This document shows, in pieces, positions 54,555 to 64,000 of a stretch of DNA of 64,000 nt (positions are counted from its first letter, which is position 1; the number at the start of each line of letters is the position of its first letter). The notes beneath the pieces are model-generated. The model searched no databases. It was not told the origin of the DNA and saw only the letters and a list, made by a program, of their open reading frames with translations. This stretch comes from Prostheceraeus crozeri (taxonomy: Eukaryota > Platyhelminthes > Polycladida > Euryleptidae). Where the stretch lies: NCBI GenBank assembly GCA_907163375.1, contig CAJQUW010005721.1, forward strand, positions 1 to 64,000, in the 5' to 3' direction. The translations under genes were made by a program, and so were the position numbers.

Positions 54555-55406
54555 GAACAAAGAAAATTAGGAACATCCTTTCTTACTTATTCACTGTTAC
54601 CGCAGGCGATCGTTGGTCATCAATCCTGGTATTGCCGTTTGATCTTCCTTCTCCAGTGTTCTCGATTCATGGCTACCTCCGCGGTTGCTCGTACATCCCC
54701 TTTCCCGTTACTTCCACAAGTGGATCCATCCAGCCTGTGCGCCGCCTTCCGCTTCCTCTTTTCTTACAGTTGCTCATGACAAGTAGTCTCAGATCTTCAC
54801 CTGCTGATCCTCTGGCGATTTCTTGCTTTGACTGTTTTCAGAAGAATTGGACTGAGTCCAACGTGATTTGAAGCGTCTTCATTTGTCATTAATTCCGTCC
54901 ATTTTATCTTTAACATTTTTCTGCGGCACCATAACGATGTCATTTTCTTCTGCAAAATTTTCCTTAGGACAAAGCATTCAGCGCCATGTTTAAATGCACT
55001 CCAGTCTTGTGACTTCAAAAGTTTCATCCTAACCTTCAGGCTTAAGTTCTTCCGCAGTAATTGCTTGTGTCTATAAAAACTTCATCAATTAGGTCGTATC
55101 TGCAGCTCGCAGTTAGCGCATTATGCCAGAAAACTCCTCGCGGTTTCTTGCACAGGTGGCAAATTGTCTCGTTGTTAGCCCCGTCCATGGTTTGATGTCG
55201 TCCTCCGGTTCTCTCCTCTCGCTCTCTTCCCGGTCAGTATCAGCGGCAACGTGCCCAAGCAATGCAGACTTTGCTCTGGCGATTTCAGGGAACAATGAAA
55301 TTTCTCTCCCTATCAGTGTTGCGATTCTTGGCGTAGGGTAAAAAAAACGCGCAAGGTCGAAAAACACGCGCACATGTATTTCCTTACAAATAAGCCAAAA
55401 TGGCAA
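54555..55406 (-). pseudogene. Decayed LINE RT C-terminal region
   Basis: On the minus strand, 55330-55113 reads DIKPWTGLTTRQFATCARNR then EEFSGIMR, a common LINE ending. 55027-54797 has AECFVLRKILQKKMTSLWCR, and 54870-54590 has RRRTGWMDPLVEVTGKGMYE then, in another frame, MNREHWRRKIKRQYQD. The order (ending before RT core) suggests two LINE fragments or one rearranged copy. Frame changes and lack of the catalytic YXDD box show it is dead. Confidence 0.6.
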
Positions 55407-55410
55407 CTAT

Positions 55411-55844
55411 GACCGCTAATATTTGATGAAACGAATTTTTACAAAGCTTAAATTTGCAGATCAGATAGTAAGAGCTTTGGTATTTTTCAGGACAAGTCAA
55501 ATACACACGTGCCTTAAGTGGTAGATGCATACGAGCAGTGGGCCTATAGGCTATCCATTGAGTGAGATGTTAATGAACCTAAATGATCTTTGATAGGCTA
55601 TACATGTGGCTTATCTAGACGCTGCATGTAATTTGAAATTTTGATATTTGATGCAACGTCAAAGGTCCATGTGTCTGACCCGTATCAAAGGACAGACCAC
55701 ATGTAGCACTCCATAAACCGTATTCTGGTTTGGATGCTGAGCTTCGTGTTTGTTAGAAAAAACTTGTTTCAAGAAACTTGCCTTAGCCTTCGCTATTCCA
55801 AATGTAACATCTATCTCATTTTTCATGTTCTCGTTTATCAATAT
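55411..55844. other. No gene recognised
   Basis: The 60-codon minus frame at 55659-55841 has the look of LINE RT (EIDVTFGIAKAKASFLKQVF) and may be the upstream part of the LINE remnant next door, but it is too short to be sure. Confidence 0.35.
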
Positions 55845-56850
55845 ACAGGGTGACTCAAAAGTCTTAATTGGGTTTCAAATGGTGATTTCTCAGTAGATAT
55901 TTACACTAAGAACCTAATTTTTCGTTTATGCTGTAGAGGAAGAACTTTCGAAAGACTTGCATTTTCACAATAAGTGCTGGAAGTGACCTCCGTTAACTTC
56001 GGTACAAGGAATGACGCGCTTTTTAAAGTTATCAGAAGTCTTATTGATCGTGACTTTTTTTCGCTGATTGAACTGCTTCAGCAAGCGTCACTCGTAATTC
56101 TGTGTTGTTGGTTGGCCTATTCTTATACACCACTTCCTTGATATGACCCCTGAAAAAATAATCAGGAGGCGTCAGATCTGGGCTTCTAGCTGGTTAGTGA
56201 ATGGGACCGTTTCGTCCAATCCATCGATTAAGGAATTGGATGTTGAGAAATTCTCTAACATTCAGACCCCAATGAGGCGGAACGCCATCTTGTTAAAAAA
56301 CGTCGAAAATCGTCCTAATCACCAGTTCCGGAATAAAAAAAATCCTTCTACACCTCAAGATGAGTCTTTGGTCACTTGATTCAAAGAAGTAAGGTCCAAT
56401 GATCGGGTCGCAAAAACATGGCCGCCCATGCGACCAGTCCCTTCGACTTCAGAGGAACCTCGCTAGCCTACATAAATGTGGATTTTCATCGTCAAAAATC
56501 ACACAGTTGTGACTGTCAATGTTACCATTCAAATGAAAGGTTGCCTCGTCAGAAAAACAGAGTTAATGGATGAAACCGGGATCATCACATAACCGGTTAA
56601 TTTTTTCACAAAACTGAAGCCTTGGTTCATAGTAGTCCGGTAACAGTTCATGCACGTGTGAAATATGACATGAATTCATGCTAGTTGTTCGCTTCAAAGC
56701 ACGTCGAACAGTCTCACCTGGCATATCAAGCTCATTGGCTGCATCCCGTACTGATGGTCATGGATTATGCTCAAACTCTTCCTTGACACGCAAGCCATCA
56801 CCCTCAGCAAGGGATGGGCGACCACTTCGCTCAGCATCTTGGACAGTATG
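55845..56850 (-). pseudogene. Mariner (rosa-type, DD41D) transposon, decayed
   Basis: The right end on the gene strand is the inverted repeat CTTTTGAGTCACCCTG (plus strand CAGGGTGACTCAAAAG at 55846). Minus-strand translation gives, in order, an HTH tail (NELDMPGETVRRALKRT), FSDEATFHLNGN (first Asp), QDGVPPHWGLNVREFLN (second Asp) and PARSPDLTPPDYFFRGHIKE (third Asp). There are 41 residues between the second and third Asp. In-frame stops and frame changes interrupt it, and the opposite inverted repeat is missing. The DD41D spacing is that of the rosa group. Confidence 0.8.
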
Positions 56851-59070
56851 CTACCCGCTTCGCTAGATTTGTTAAACACCAGTCGGAATATGCTTTCAGA
56901 AGATAGCTTTGATGAACATTTTCTTACAGTACATTGAGTTTTGTAAATATTTTGTAGGCCAATCAATCAATCAGATTTCATGATAAAGTATTTTTGGCTG
57001 TAGTCAGTGTGAAAAAATTTGTAAGTGAAAAACGTCTTTCATGACATCTGATCAATTGGTTGACCTCCATAATATGAGTGCTCCGTACTTTGAGCTTCAT
57101 TTCCTTATGTCCAGAGTTTATCACCACCATGCTCTTTGTTTTTCTGGCTTTTAGTTCGATTGAGTGCTGTTTACCTCTCTCATAGACGTTTGCATCATTT
57201 GCATTCACTAAATAAGTTACTAAGCTTCTACCGCGTTTTCGGATATTTGATGGAATCAGCGGAAATCAGCTCACGGAGACCGACAGCTAACTTGGCAGTA
57301 ATTCCTCAGGATCAAAACGAAAGCGAAGCGTATGATGCATTTTTCTCGCAGTGCGAACCGGTGTAAAATCATACGATCTCATTTCGCACTATCATTTAAT
57401 ATGAAAGGCAATTATTTTGTTAAAGAACGTAATGAAAAATCTCAGATTTCCTCATCAATAATTCATTGATTCATGCTAGCGAACTTATAATCTGTAATAA
57501 ATGATCAAATACAAGTACAATGTAGAAAATATCACTGTTTGATGTCCTCAGCTCCTATCCAACACTGAAAACAATGCGAAGGTGCAAGTCCTTTGTGTAT
57601 CAACCGTCATTGCAGTCTGGAGAGTTCGCCCAAAATTCCCTCTATATGAGATACTGAACGTTTCATCTGTTTTGCTGCTAAAATTCACTTTTCCAATAAA
57701 GCGTTATTGATAATATTTTACTTTTGAAATCTGCAACACACGATGGCCGAATTTGCTCATGACTCGATGCCGATGAGTGTACAGAAAAATATTTGAGAGC
57801 TATAGAACTTGAAATGTGTTGAAAAATTCTCTCAGAAGAAGAAGGCCAGTGATCTTAGAAGTCTTGCGCATAGCATGTCGAAAGGACGATTTTCAGTGGT
57901 GGAAATGAAGATGAAACAAACCAACATACATTTCAACATAAGATGGCCAATGTCATTGAGGGCCGGGGCAGTCACATTTGGATCTGTGTGACACATTTGA
58001 TACATTTACATGCTGACAGAAACATATGTGGAATTTTGACATGTCTCGGATAATTGGCAGCTTTCCAAATTGCCTTTTTTTGCTGCCCTATCGATGAATG
58101 TATATCAAGCGCGTTATAACGGGACAAGATCGAGAAACCTTCAATCTGTTATTACTAATTCTTGTCATTTAAGGAGCTCATAGAAATTGCCATTGAAGAT
58201 ATCTAACAGTTGACCTGAGATTCGTGTCAACAGCGAAAGAAACCTTGGGTAAGACCGTGTCACCTTTATTTTTGTTCTAAGTGAAAAATTACGCTCAAAC
58301 GTTTTAGTCTTATTGCAATTATGATTATTTTTACTGTCTTGACTTCATTTTGATGGTAAACAATAAGCACGCATTCGGAATAAATTCAACAAAATGAATT
58401 CACAGACAACATAAGTTCGCACAAAAAAGAGCAGTTTTACTCGTAATTCTGTTTTCAGTGAAGTAATATCACTGAGTTTTGTTACAATTGCTATTATTCC
58501 TTGAATTACGTGCATTATCGGAACTAGAACTTCGTAAGGACTCCTGCGATCTGGAAATGACTGGGAATAAATGTTGCAATTGGGCCATCAAGCTCTAAGT
58601 CAACTTTAAACAAGCGAACTAGAAGCATCACGATTTACCTGGCGAAAGTGCAAGTCACCAATGGGAGCACGGAGAAACATATCTATCTTACATATTCCGA
58701 ATACAAATCAAAGTCAAAGAATAAAGTTGTCGCTATTTCACTCAGAGGAAGAGTTGATGCTCCTCTGTGAGTTTAAACCTCATTTAAATGTGTCATACTG
58801 CCGTAAAAGCGACTTCTGTCAAAATATTTTCTGGTTATGTGTATTTGTCACATTTTGGCACACCAGCAATGAAAAATACACATTATGTCACACATTTTAT
58901 TTTGAGATGAAAAAATGTCACATTTTGGCACATCGGCCCACTGCTGTCATTTTGCTGAACAGTTAAAAAATGTAAAGATGGAATTTCATGCAATAATACA
59001 GGATCAATGGATACAAGAAACAAGACAGGAACAAGAAGAAACAGACAACACGTCTTCCAATCGTATGCAC
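56851..59070. other. No gene recognised
   Basis: It contains a short direct repeat GTCACATTTTGGCACA (58848-58863 and 58917-58932). Otherwise it is AT-rich with short frames only. Confidence 0.45.
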
Positions 59071-59835
59071 ATCAACGTGCCATACATCATTCGAGAGCTT
59101 GAATTTGCAGCTTCAAAATGAGCTATGATAGATTTATGCTCAGCAGTGCTCAAAATACGAAATCATTCAATTTACAAATCGCAATTTTTCAGACGCTTGA
59201 ATGAATCAGGCGTGGGGAGAACGAGCATTTTCGGAGCTTTTCGGAGCTCTGTTTTGACATACTGGTCACCAAAATCGATGAACTAGGAAAAAATAGTGAC
59301 ATCGTGACGTTGTGACAAAATCATGACGCTTTTGAATGAAAATGTTGTATTCTCACTTTTTCTTCAAAAGTGATCATGTTTGGTATCTTCAGAATCCCTG
59401 CGACGTAAGGTTTGCGAATATTTAAGCTTTATTCAAACTTCTTCAACATTTCTGACTCATTGCCGCTAAAGTACAAAGCTAGATAGCAAGTGATATGCGA
59501 GTCACGATATCACTAACTTTTCCTAGTTCACCGACTGCGATGACTAATATATCAAAGGAAAGCTCAGAAAACGCTCGTTCTCCCCGTGCTCGATTCATTA
59601 TCATACTCAGGTGCTTTCGCGTTGAAAAATTGCAATTTGTAAATTGAGTGATTTTCAAATTTTGAGCACTACTCACCAAATACAATAGCGGATACAAGTC
59701 TATCATAGCTCATTCTAAAGGTGAGAATGCAAGCTCTCGACTAGTGTATGGCACGTTGATATGCAACACAACTGGAGGGCATGATAAACGATTGATTTTC
59801 AGCGAAATTTCCGTGGTCTGCATTTTTGATCAGTT
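59071..59835. mobile_element. Foldback element with about 250-bp arms
   Basis: The left arm starts ATCAACGTGCCATACATC, and the right arm ends GTATGGCACGTTGAT as its reverse complement. Pairing continues inward through GAGCTATGATAGA, GTGCTCAAAAT, CAATTTACAAATTGCAATTT, GGGGAGAACGAGC and GAACTAGGAAAA. The unpaired centre is about 165 bp. 59761-59835 resembles the outer edge of the 20.9-kb copy. There is no coding sequence. Confidence 0.75.
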
Positions 59836-60219
59836 CTGCCAGTCACTAGAAATACGAACAACATTTCAATCTTGTTGTTGAACAGGATCAATGACAGAAA
59901 TATGTATTCGTTGATGAAGAATGAGTAATTATTTACCTTGAAATGCGCGAATATTAATCAATACTAACTTGCCGCTGGACATGAAAATTGAAAATGCCTC
60001 TACGACGGTAACCACAGATATTCATCCTTGGAAATGCTGAATGTGAATACCGACGTTCTAAGTGGAGGGATGTAACTGTCTGATCCCACTGATTTCACAG
60101 AGATCAAAGTGAAGTCGACTCTGCCTTCGCCTCGCACAATACGTAGCACTTCGTACTCGTAGATTCTGAACGTAATACAAACGTAGACTCTGTAAGACGG
60201 AGATCAGTAAGCAAATATC
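59836..60219. other. No gene recognised
   Basis: Spacer between the foldback element and a LINE fragment. Confidence 0.5.
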
Positions 60220-60224
60220 TATGG

Positions 60225-60745
60225 TAGAGGCGAAGTTTCACGACATGCGCGCTATCGTTTCCTACCTAAAACTGTGCATGAAGCTCAAGACTAGGCTGCT
60301 CAAGTGCAACATATTATCGATCTTGATGCACGGGTGTGAAGCCTAGACAATAACTAATGAACTTGAACACAGCTTCGAAGCAGCAGAGATGAGGTTCCTC
60401 AGGAGAATTCTTCGTACATCGCACTTGGATAGAGTGACCAACAACGACGTCGTAAGAAGAGCTGGAGTAAGAAAGGAGCTGATGGAGGTCATTACGAGAA
60501 GACAACTCACTTTCCTCGGCCACGTCATCAGAAAGAAGGTCCGGAGTGCGTTGCTTTACGAGGTCGCGTTGAGGGAGGACGAACGAGAGGCAGACAAAGT
60601 GCTGCATATCTCGGCCGCATCAAGAAAGCAACAAAGAAAGGATCTACCGCTGTCATCTTCACGTGTGCTCGCGACCGTCTTCGTTGGAGAACCATGACCG
60701 CCCAAGCGTGTATCACGCATGGCACCTCGGCAAGGCAAGTAGCTT
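60225..60745 (+). pseudogene. LINE reverse transcriptase C-terminal fragment
   Basis: Plus-strand translation reads LLKCNILSILMHGCEA (the L.YG.E. position), then EAAEMRFLRRILRTSHLDRV, TNNDVVRRAGVRKELMEVIT, RRQLTFLGHVIRKK. In a shifted frame near the end it reads CARDRLRWRTMTAQACITHG. This is the usual order of the region after the RT core in CR1/Jockey-like LINEs. A stop after HGCEA and the frame change mark it as dead. It is a different lineage from the 23-kb LINE by sequence. Confidence 0.8.
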
Positions 60746-61249
60746 AACATTGTATTTCCTGAAATCAGTGGGTTAATCATTCACTGACTGGAACTTTTCT
60801 CCTGAAAAATTAACAGACCAACGCCCAGGGGGTTTAACTTTGCTGGAAAGGCTGACGATTTTAATGCATGCAAGTCCAGTAGCCCATAAGTGTGTGAGAA
60901 CGGAATAGAAAGTTGGACTGCATGTTTGACCGAAGGAGCTGGTTGTCTAATCTGTGTCCTCAGTAACCTTCCTTACCACATATTGACCTGTTTTGTTCAA
61001 GCAAGGAGGTCTGTGTTGGGTCACCTCATGAAGAATTTCGGCTGCTGAAATTTTGACGTACGAATTGAGCACGTCCAGAGGTGACCCTTCAAGGAGGTGA
61101 AGAAACTGTTGAGGGGAATTTATTTCGGGAGCTTTCATTTGCGTCACGACTTCGTCACTATATTCTTTATCAACAATCCATAGGTAGAGACGTTTTACTC
61201 CAACCCTGGATTGTCGAATCAGGTGAATGGACAAAGAACAAAGAACACG
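60746..61249. other. No gene recognised
   Basis: A 115-codon minus frame (60947-61294) crosses into the inverted arm at 61250. It contains EINSPQQFLHLLEGSPLDVL and may be part of the same mobile unit, but I recognise no family. Confidence 0.35.
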
Positions 61250-61710
61250 AATTGAAAATATGCCAAAATATATTACGGAGAAATGTTTTTCCATAAAGTC
61301 ACGACGTTTTTATTATTCCCTTTATTTTCAAACCAACAATTTACAATCGGCTTGAGAGCCACAGAAAACGGTTGCGATTTTAACATAATACAAAAACCTC
61401 CACTACAAAGTTGTCCTAATCGCAAAAAATTGTCCCAAATTTTATGTAGGTGAGACAGGTCGTACGTTTGATGTTCGGTGTAAAGAACATAAAAGAGCTG
61501 TTCAAAACTTTGATCCAAATAATGCCATAGCTCAACATTGTATAGGTTCTGATCACGCTATTAATTTTGATACCCAATCGTCGCTGATTTTGTGTGCAAT
61601 GATCTCTTACCATTTTATTTCACTTGTGAAGGGAAGCAGTGTCTTCCGAAACGTCGTGACTTTTTGGAAAAACATTTCTCCGTAATTTATTGTGGCATAT
61701 TTTCAATTCA
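61250..61710 (+). mobile_element. GIY-YIG fragment (Penelope-like) between 60-bp inverted arms
   Basis: The arms are AATTGAAAATATGCCAAAAT... (61250-61309) and its near-exact reverse complement at 61651-61710. Between them the plus strand encodes CPKFYVGETGRTFDVRCKEH then KRAVQNFDPNNAIAQHCIGS, the core of a GIY-YIG endonuclease as carried by Penelope-like retroelements. Only this domain is present, with no RT. It belongs to a different lineage from the 8.2-kb fragment. A fossil copy. Confidence 0.7.
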
Positions 61711-61989
61711 TCGATCAAAGGATATATTTTTAGGATTTAGGATATATATCAAAGCATATTTTCCTCGAATCAGCCTCAACAAAGAACACATTTTAATTGT
61801 TTATATTCAGTTCCTCAGATCGCTGGGTCAACGGAAATCGGCTGTTTTTCTGTCTAGACAGACAGCTGATTGAGGAGGATAACAAATTAATTATCACCTG
61901 TCTTTGATATGAAAATAATTGCACATGAAATTGGAAATGATGAAATTTGTCAATTGACACCCGTGAATTTTAATGAAAGGTGTGATGCT

Positions 61990-62215
61990 GTGGTGATAGC
62001 AAAACCGCGATTTTCAATTTCTAGCAAAAAGTAATATTTAATGAATGCCCGTCGAAATCTCACCAACTTGCTAATTGCTGCTAATTGCAAATCTCAAATG
62101 TACTTTAAGTTGTGTCGATGTTGACAGATGTGAACTAGGCCTGCTGATGATTCTTGGTATTGGATGAAATGGCAGCTATTCAGGTCTGTTTCCATTTTTC
62201 AACTGAGGATGCAAC
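61990..62215 (-). repeat. Dispersed repeat R, copy 2
   Basis: The reverse-orientation partner of 6440-6665, sharing GATGTGAACTAGGCCTGCTG, ATGGCAGCTATTCAGGTCTG and the TCACCAACTTGCTAATTGC region. Like copy 1, it lies near a family-1 SINE (62430). Confidence 0.6.
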
Positions 62216-62429
62216 TCAATATTCAATTATTCTATTATAAACCCAATCAGGAAGATTGAAGATCTGTGCCTCCTATCAACGGGTGACAGTGGAAAATCTC
62301 TATATTCACCCATGTTTTATATCCAAGATTTACTTGCTGATGTCGATTCAATAAACTTTTAGTGAAACACCTTTTTCCAAATCGCTCTTCCAATCCAAAC
62401 GATTGATGGATGGACATTGATGCTTTTCC

Positions 62430-62606
62430 GTCACTACTCGCAATACTTGGGGCTTGGACGGTGCTGACATAGTCAGACTAATGGAGCGTTGTAGAACTTT
62501 TAGTCCGGATGCTCTTCCTGCTGACTTACAATGACACTTTCGGGGCTCGACCTCTGGACCACATGATCGCTAGGCCAAGCACTTCACCACTGTACCACGG
62601 AGACCA
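62430..62606 (-). mobile_element. tRNA-derived SINE, family 1
   Basis: Reverse orientation, single head ending CCACGGAGAC at 62606. On the minus strand the box A-like TGGTACAGTGG and box B-like AGGTCGAGCCCC are intact. The tail side is shortened before the usual ATGATGG end. Confidence 0.8.
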
Positions 62607-62827
62607 CACTGCATGTCAATAAGTCCGATATCTTGAATTTCACCATTGTAAATGCACAGGATTTGAACTTACACTCGCTGTTCTCAAAGATAACTCACCA
62701 TTCTAACTTAGCAGACAAAATCTTATGGGTATTTCACATTTGTGTGCAAAAGTCAGCTGAATCTAGAGGAAAATGACAAAGATATGTAGACGTTTAGCTT
62801 CCGACACTTATTTGGAACACCTGGTAT

Positions 62828-63346
62828 CACAGAATTAGATTGTTTAATCGTATTGCTTTGCTAGAAGTGCAAACTGATTCAAACAGATGGTACATGCAGG
62901 AACTTAATAAGTGGGCAAAAAGAAATTTTTAATACCTTGCAGAGATAGGAAAAATAGTCGTGTATCGCTTGCGGATAGCTCTGAATTCCTTCAAAATGAT
63001 CCGATCGCCAAGATTCCTTCAGATTCGAAGAATTCAGATTATTACGCAAAAGTTTTCTCGATAGTCTTAGTTCTTCCGATCATTATTAAAAAGTTAGCAG
63101 GCGCACGAAAAAACGTTCACAAACTTCTCTGTAGAACTTGACATCGACTGTGTCTCTGCTGTATGATCCGGTAAATAACAGTCACTGAAACTTTGCACAA
63201 TTTGGCGTGTTTAATGTTGAACTGGCTGCTCATTGTTCGATTGCTATGGTATTATGTCAGCAGATTGTGCCATTTCAATAACGCTACATGTTCCAATGTT
63301 TCCCTTCTGGTGAAACAGAAGAAGAGACGACCTGTCTAATTCTGTG
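62828..63346 (+). mobile_element. hAT-like MITE (520-bp family), complete copy
   Basis: 519 bp, from CACAGAATTAGATTG to GTCTAATTCTGTG, flanked by CCTGGTAT and CCTAGTAT (7 of 8). Together with the 26- and 51-kb copies this fixes the element boundaries and the 8-bp duplication. Short frames inside it recur in every copy and are not genes. Confidence 0.85.
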
Positions 63347-64000
63347 CCTAGTATGGACGTTCATGATGCCTATTAGATAAGTATCACTAAAAACAAGTCA
63401 GCAGAATTATTGTGAAAAATGGAAAGTATAACTTTTGAACTGTGATTGTACAACTTTTGAGATCATAGTTATGATACTTAGATGGCATATCTATGATTCA
63501 TAGATATCATTGATGAACACTAATACTGTGATAATTTCTATGGCACCCATTAACTCTTTAAAAAGTTCAAAACTGGTCGGTTATCGAAAGGAATTCATGG
63601 AAGCAACATAGCTCGGTTACCCAGCAACCGCTTTTTCATGAACTATCTTTTCCATTACTTTTCTCCGTCAATCTGAATCAGACCTGTCACCAGGTGTTCA
63701 TTCCTTCGATAGTGCACTCATCATGTGTCAGTGCGAACTACTCAGTACGATCTCTGCAATCGTGACGAGGCAATCAATTCTTTCAACATCGCAGAACTGA
63801 CTGACATCCTCCGAATGCATGTCCACATTGAGACGCTTTCAAAATGAAAATTCTTATCAATTTTACCGTCCTGGAAAGGGCATTCGCTCTTTACTCAATG
63901 GGCCGGTCTCTGTAGCCGAACAACGTGGACGGCTCACGTAAGGGTTCCCACTTCGTCCGAAATGAATTGAAGGAAACGGAAAAACCATTTCCCCAATTGT
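63347..64000. other. No gene recognised
   Basis: The end of the window. No exon borders compatible with the minus-strand gene were seen. Confidence 0.45.

Noticed and set aside
60947-61294. 115-codon minus-strand frame as a host gene
   Set aside because: It runs into the inverted arm of the GIY-YIG unit, and there are no splice borders or recognisable domain.
62911-63141. 76-codon frame, with counterparts at 51319 and 54127
   Set aside because: It recurs in each copy of the hAT MITE in either orientation and has no transposase motif.

Overview
This window looks like genomic DNA of an animal, probably an invertebrate. The evidence is: introns with GT-AG borders, tRNA-derived SINEs, Penelope-like and non-LTR retroelement fragments, a rosa-type mariner, several hAT-like MITE families, and long minisatellites. 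No bacterial operons are present. The 3' tail of one LINE (23.03-23.6 kb) and the rosa-type mariner (55.8-56.9 kb) are types I associate with arthropods and other invertebrates, but I cannot fix the clade. Only one host gene can be supported. It lies on the minus strand and runs from about 50.2 kb down to 12.97 kb. Exons at 50041-50231, 19853-20677, 18595-18841 and 18170-18333 join in phase, and so do exons at 14629-15077 and 12967-14065. A further exon at 15848-16044 belongs between these groups, but its junctions on both sides do not agree in phase, so at least one exon or border is unresolved. The product is a large helical (armadillo/HEAT-like) protein with alanine-rich, Ser/Pro-rich and Arg/Lys-rich linkers. 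Both its ends lie outside what I can recognise, and I cannot name the family. Layout: 1-12.9 kb is downstream of the last recognised exon and holds a poly-C tract, MITE pieces, a LINE fragment, a complete short hAT-like element (5.3-5.75 kb), a SINE, a Penelope-like fragment (8.2-8.9 kb) and a foldback element (9.4-9.7 kb). 12.9-20.7 kb is the exon cluster. It includes a 26-bp minisatellite that overlaps an exon end and its splice donor, and an intronic repeat whose two ends resemble hammerhead ribozymes. 20.7-50.0 kb is one intron of about 29 kb, filled with SINEs, LINE and MITE copies, a 4.3-kb array of about 165 units of 26 bp, and a 1-kb array of 76-bp units. 50.2-64 kb is intergenic or upstream intron, with nested SINE/hAT insertions, a 1.1-kb hAT element with a perfect 8-bp target duplication, LINE and mariner remains, a large foldback element, and a GIY-YIG fragment between inverted arms. 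The most striking observation is that the 26-bp minisatellite at 18993-19872 is built from the last bases of an exon plus its 5' splice site, so the intron carries about 33 decoy copies of a good donor. The much larger 26-bp array in the next intron upstream also carries GTGAGTT in each unit when read in the direction of the gene. No rRNA gene, functional tRNA gene, CRISPR array or promoter could be supported.
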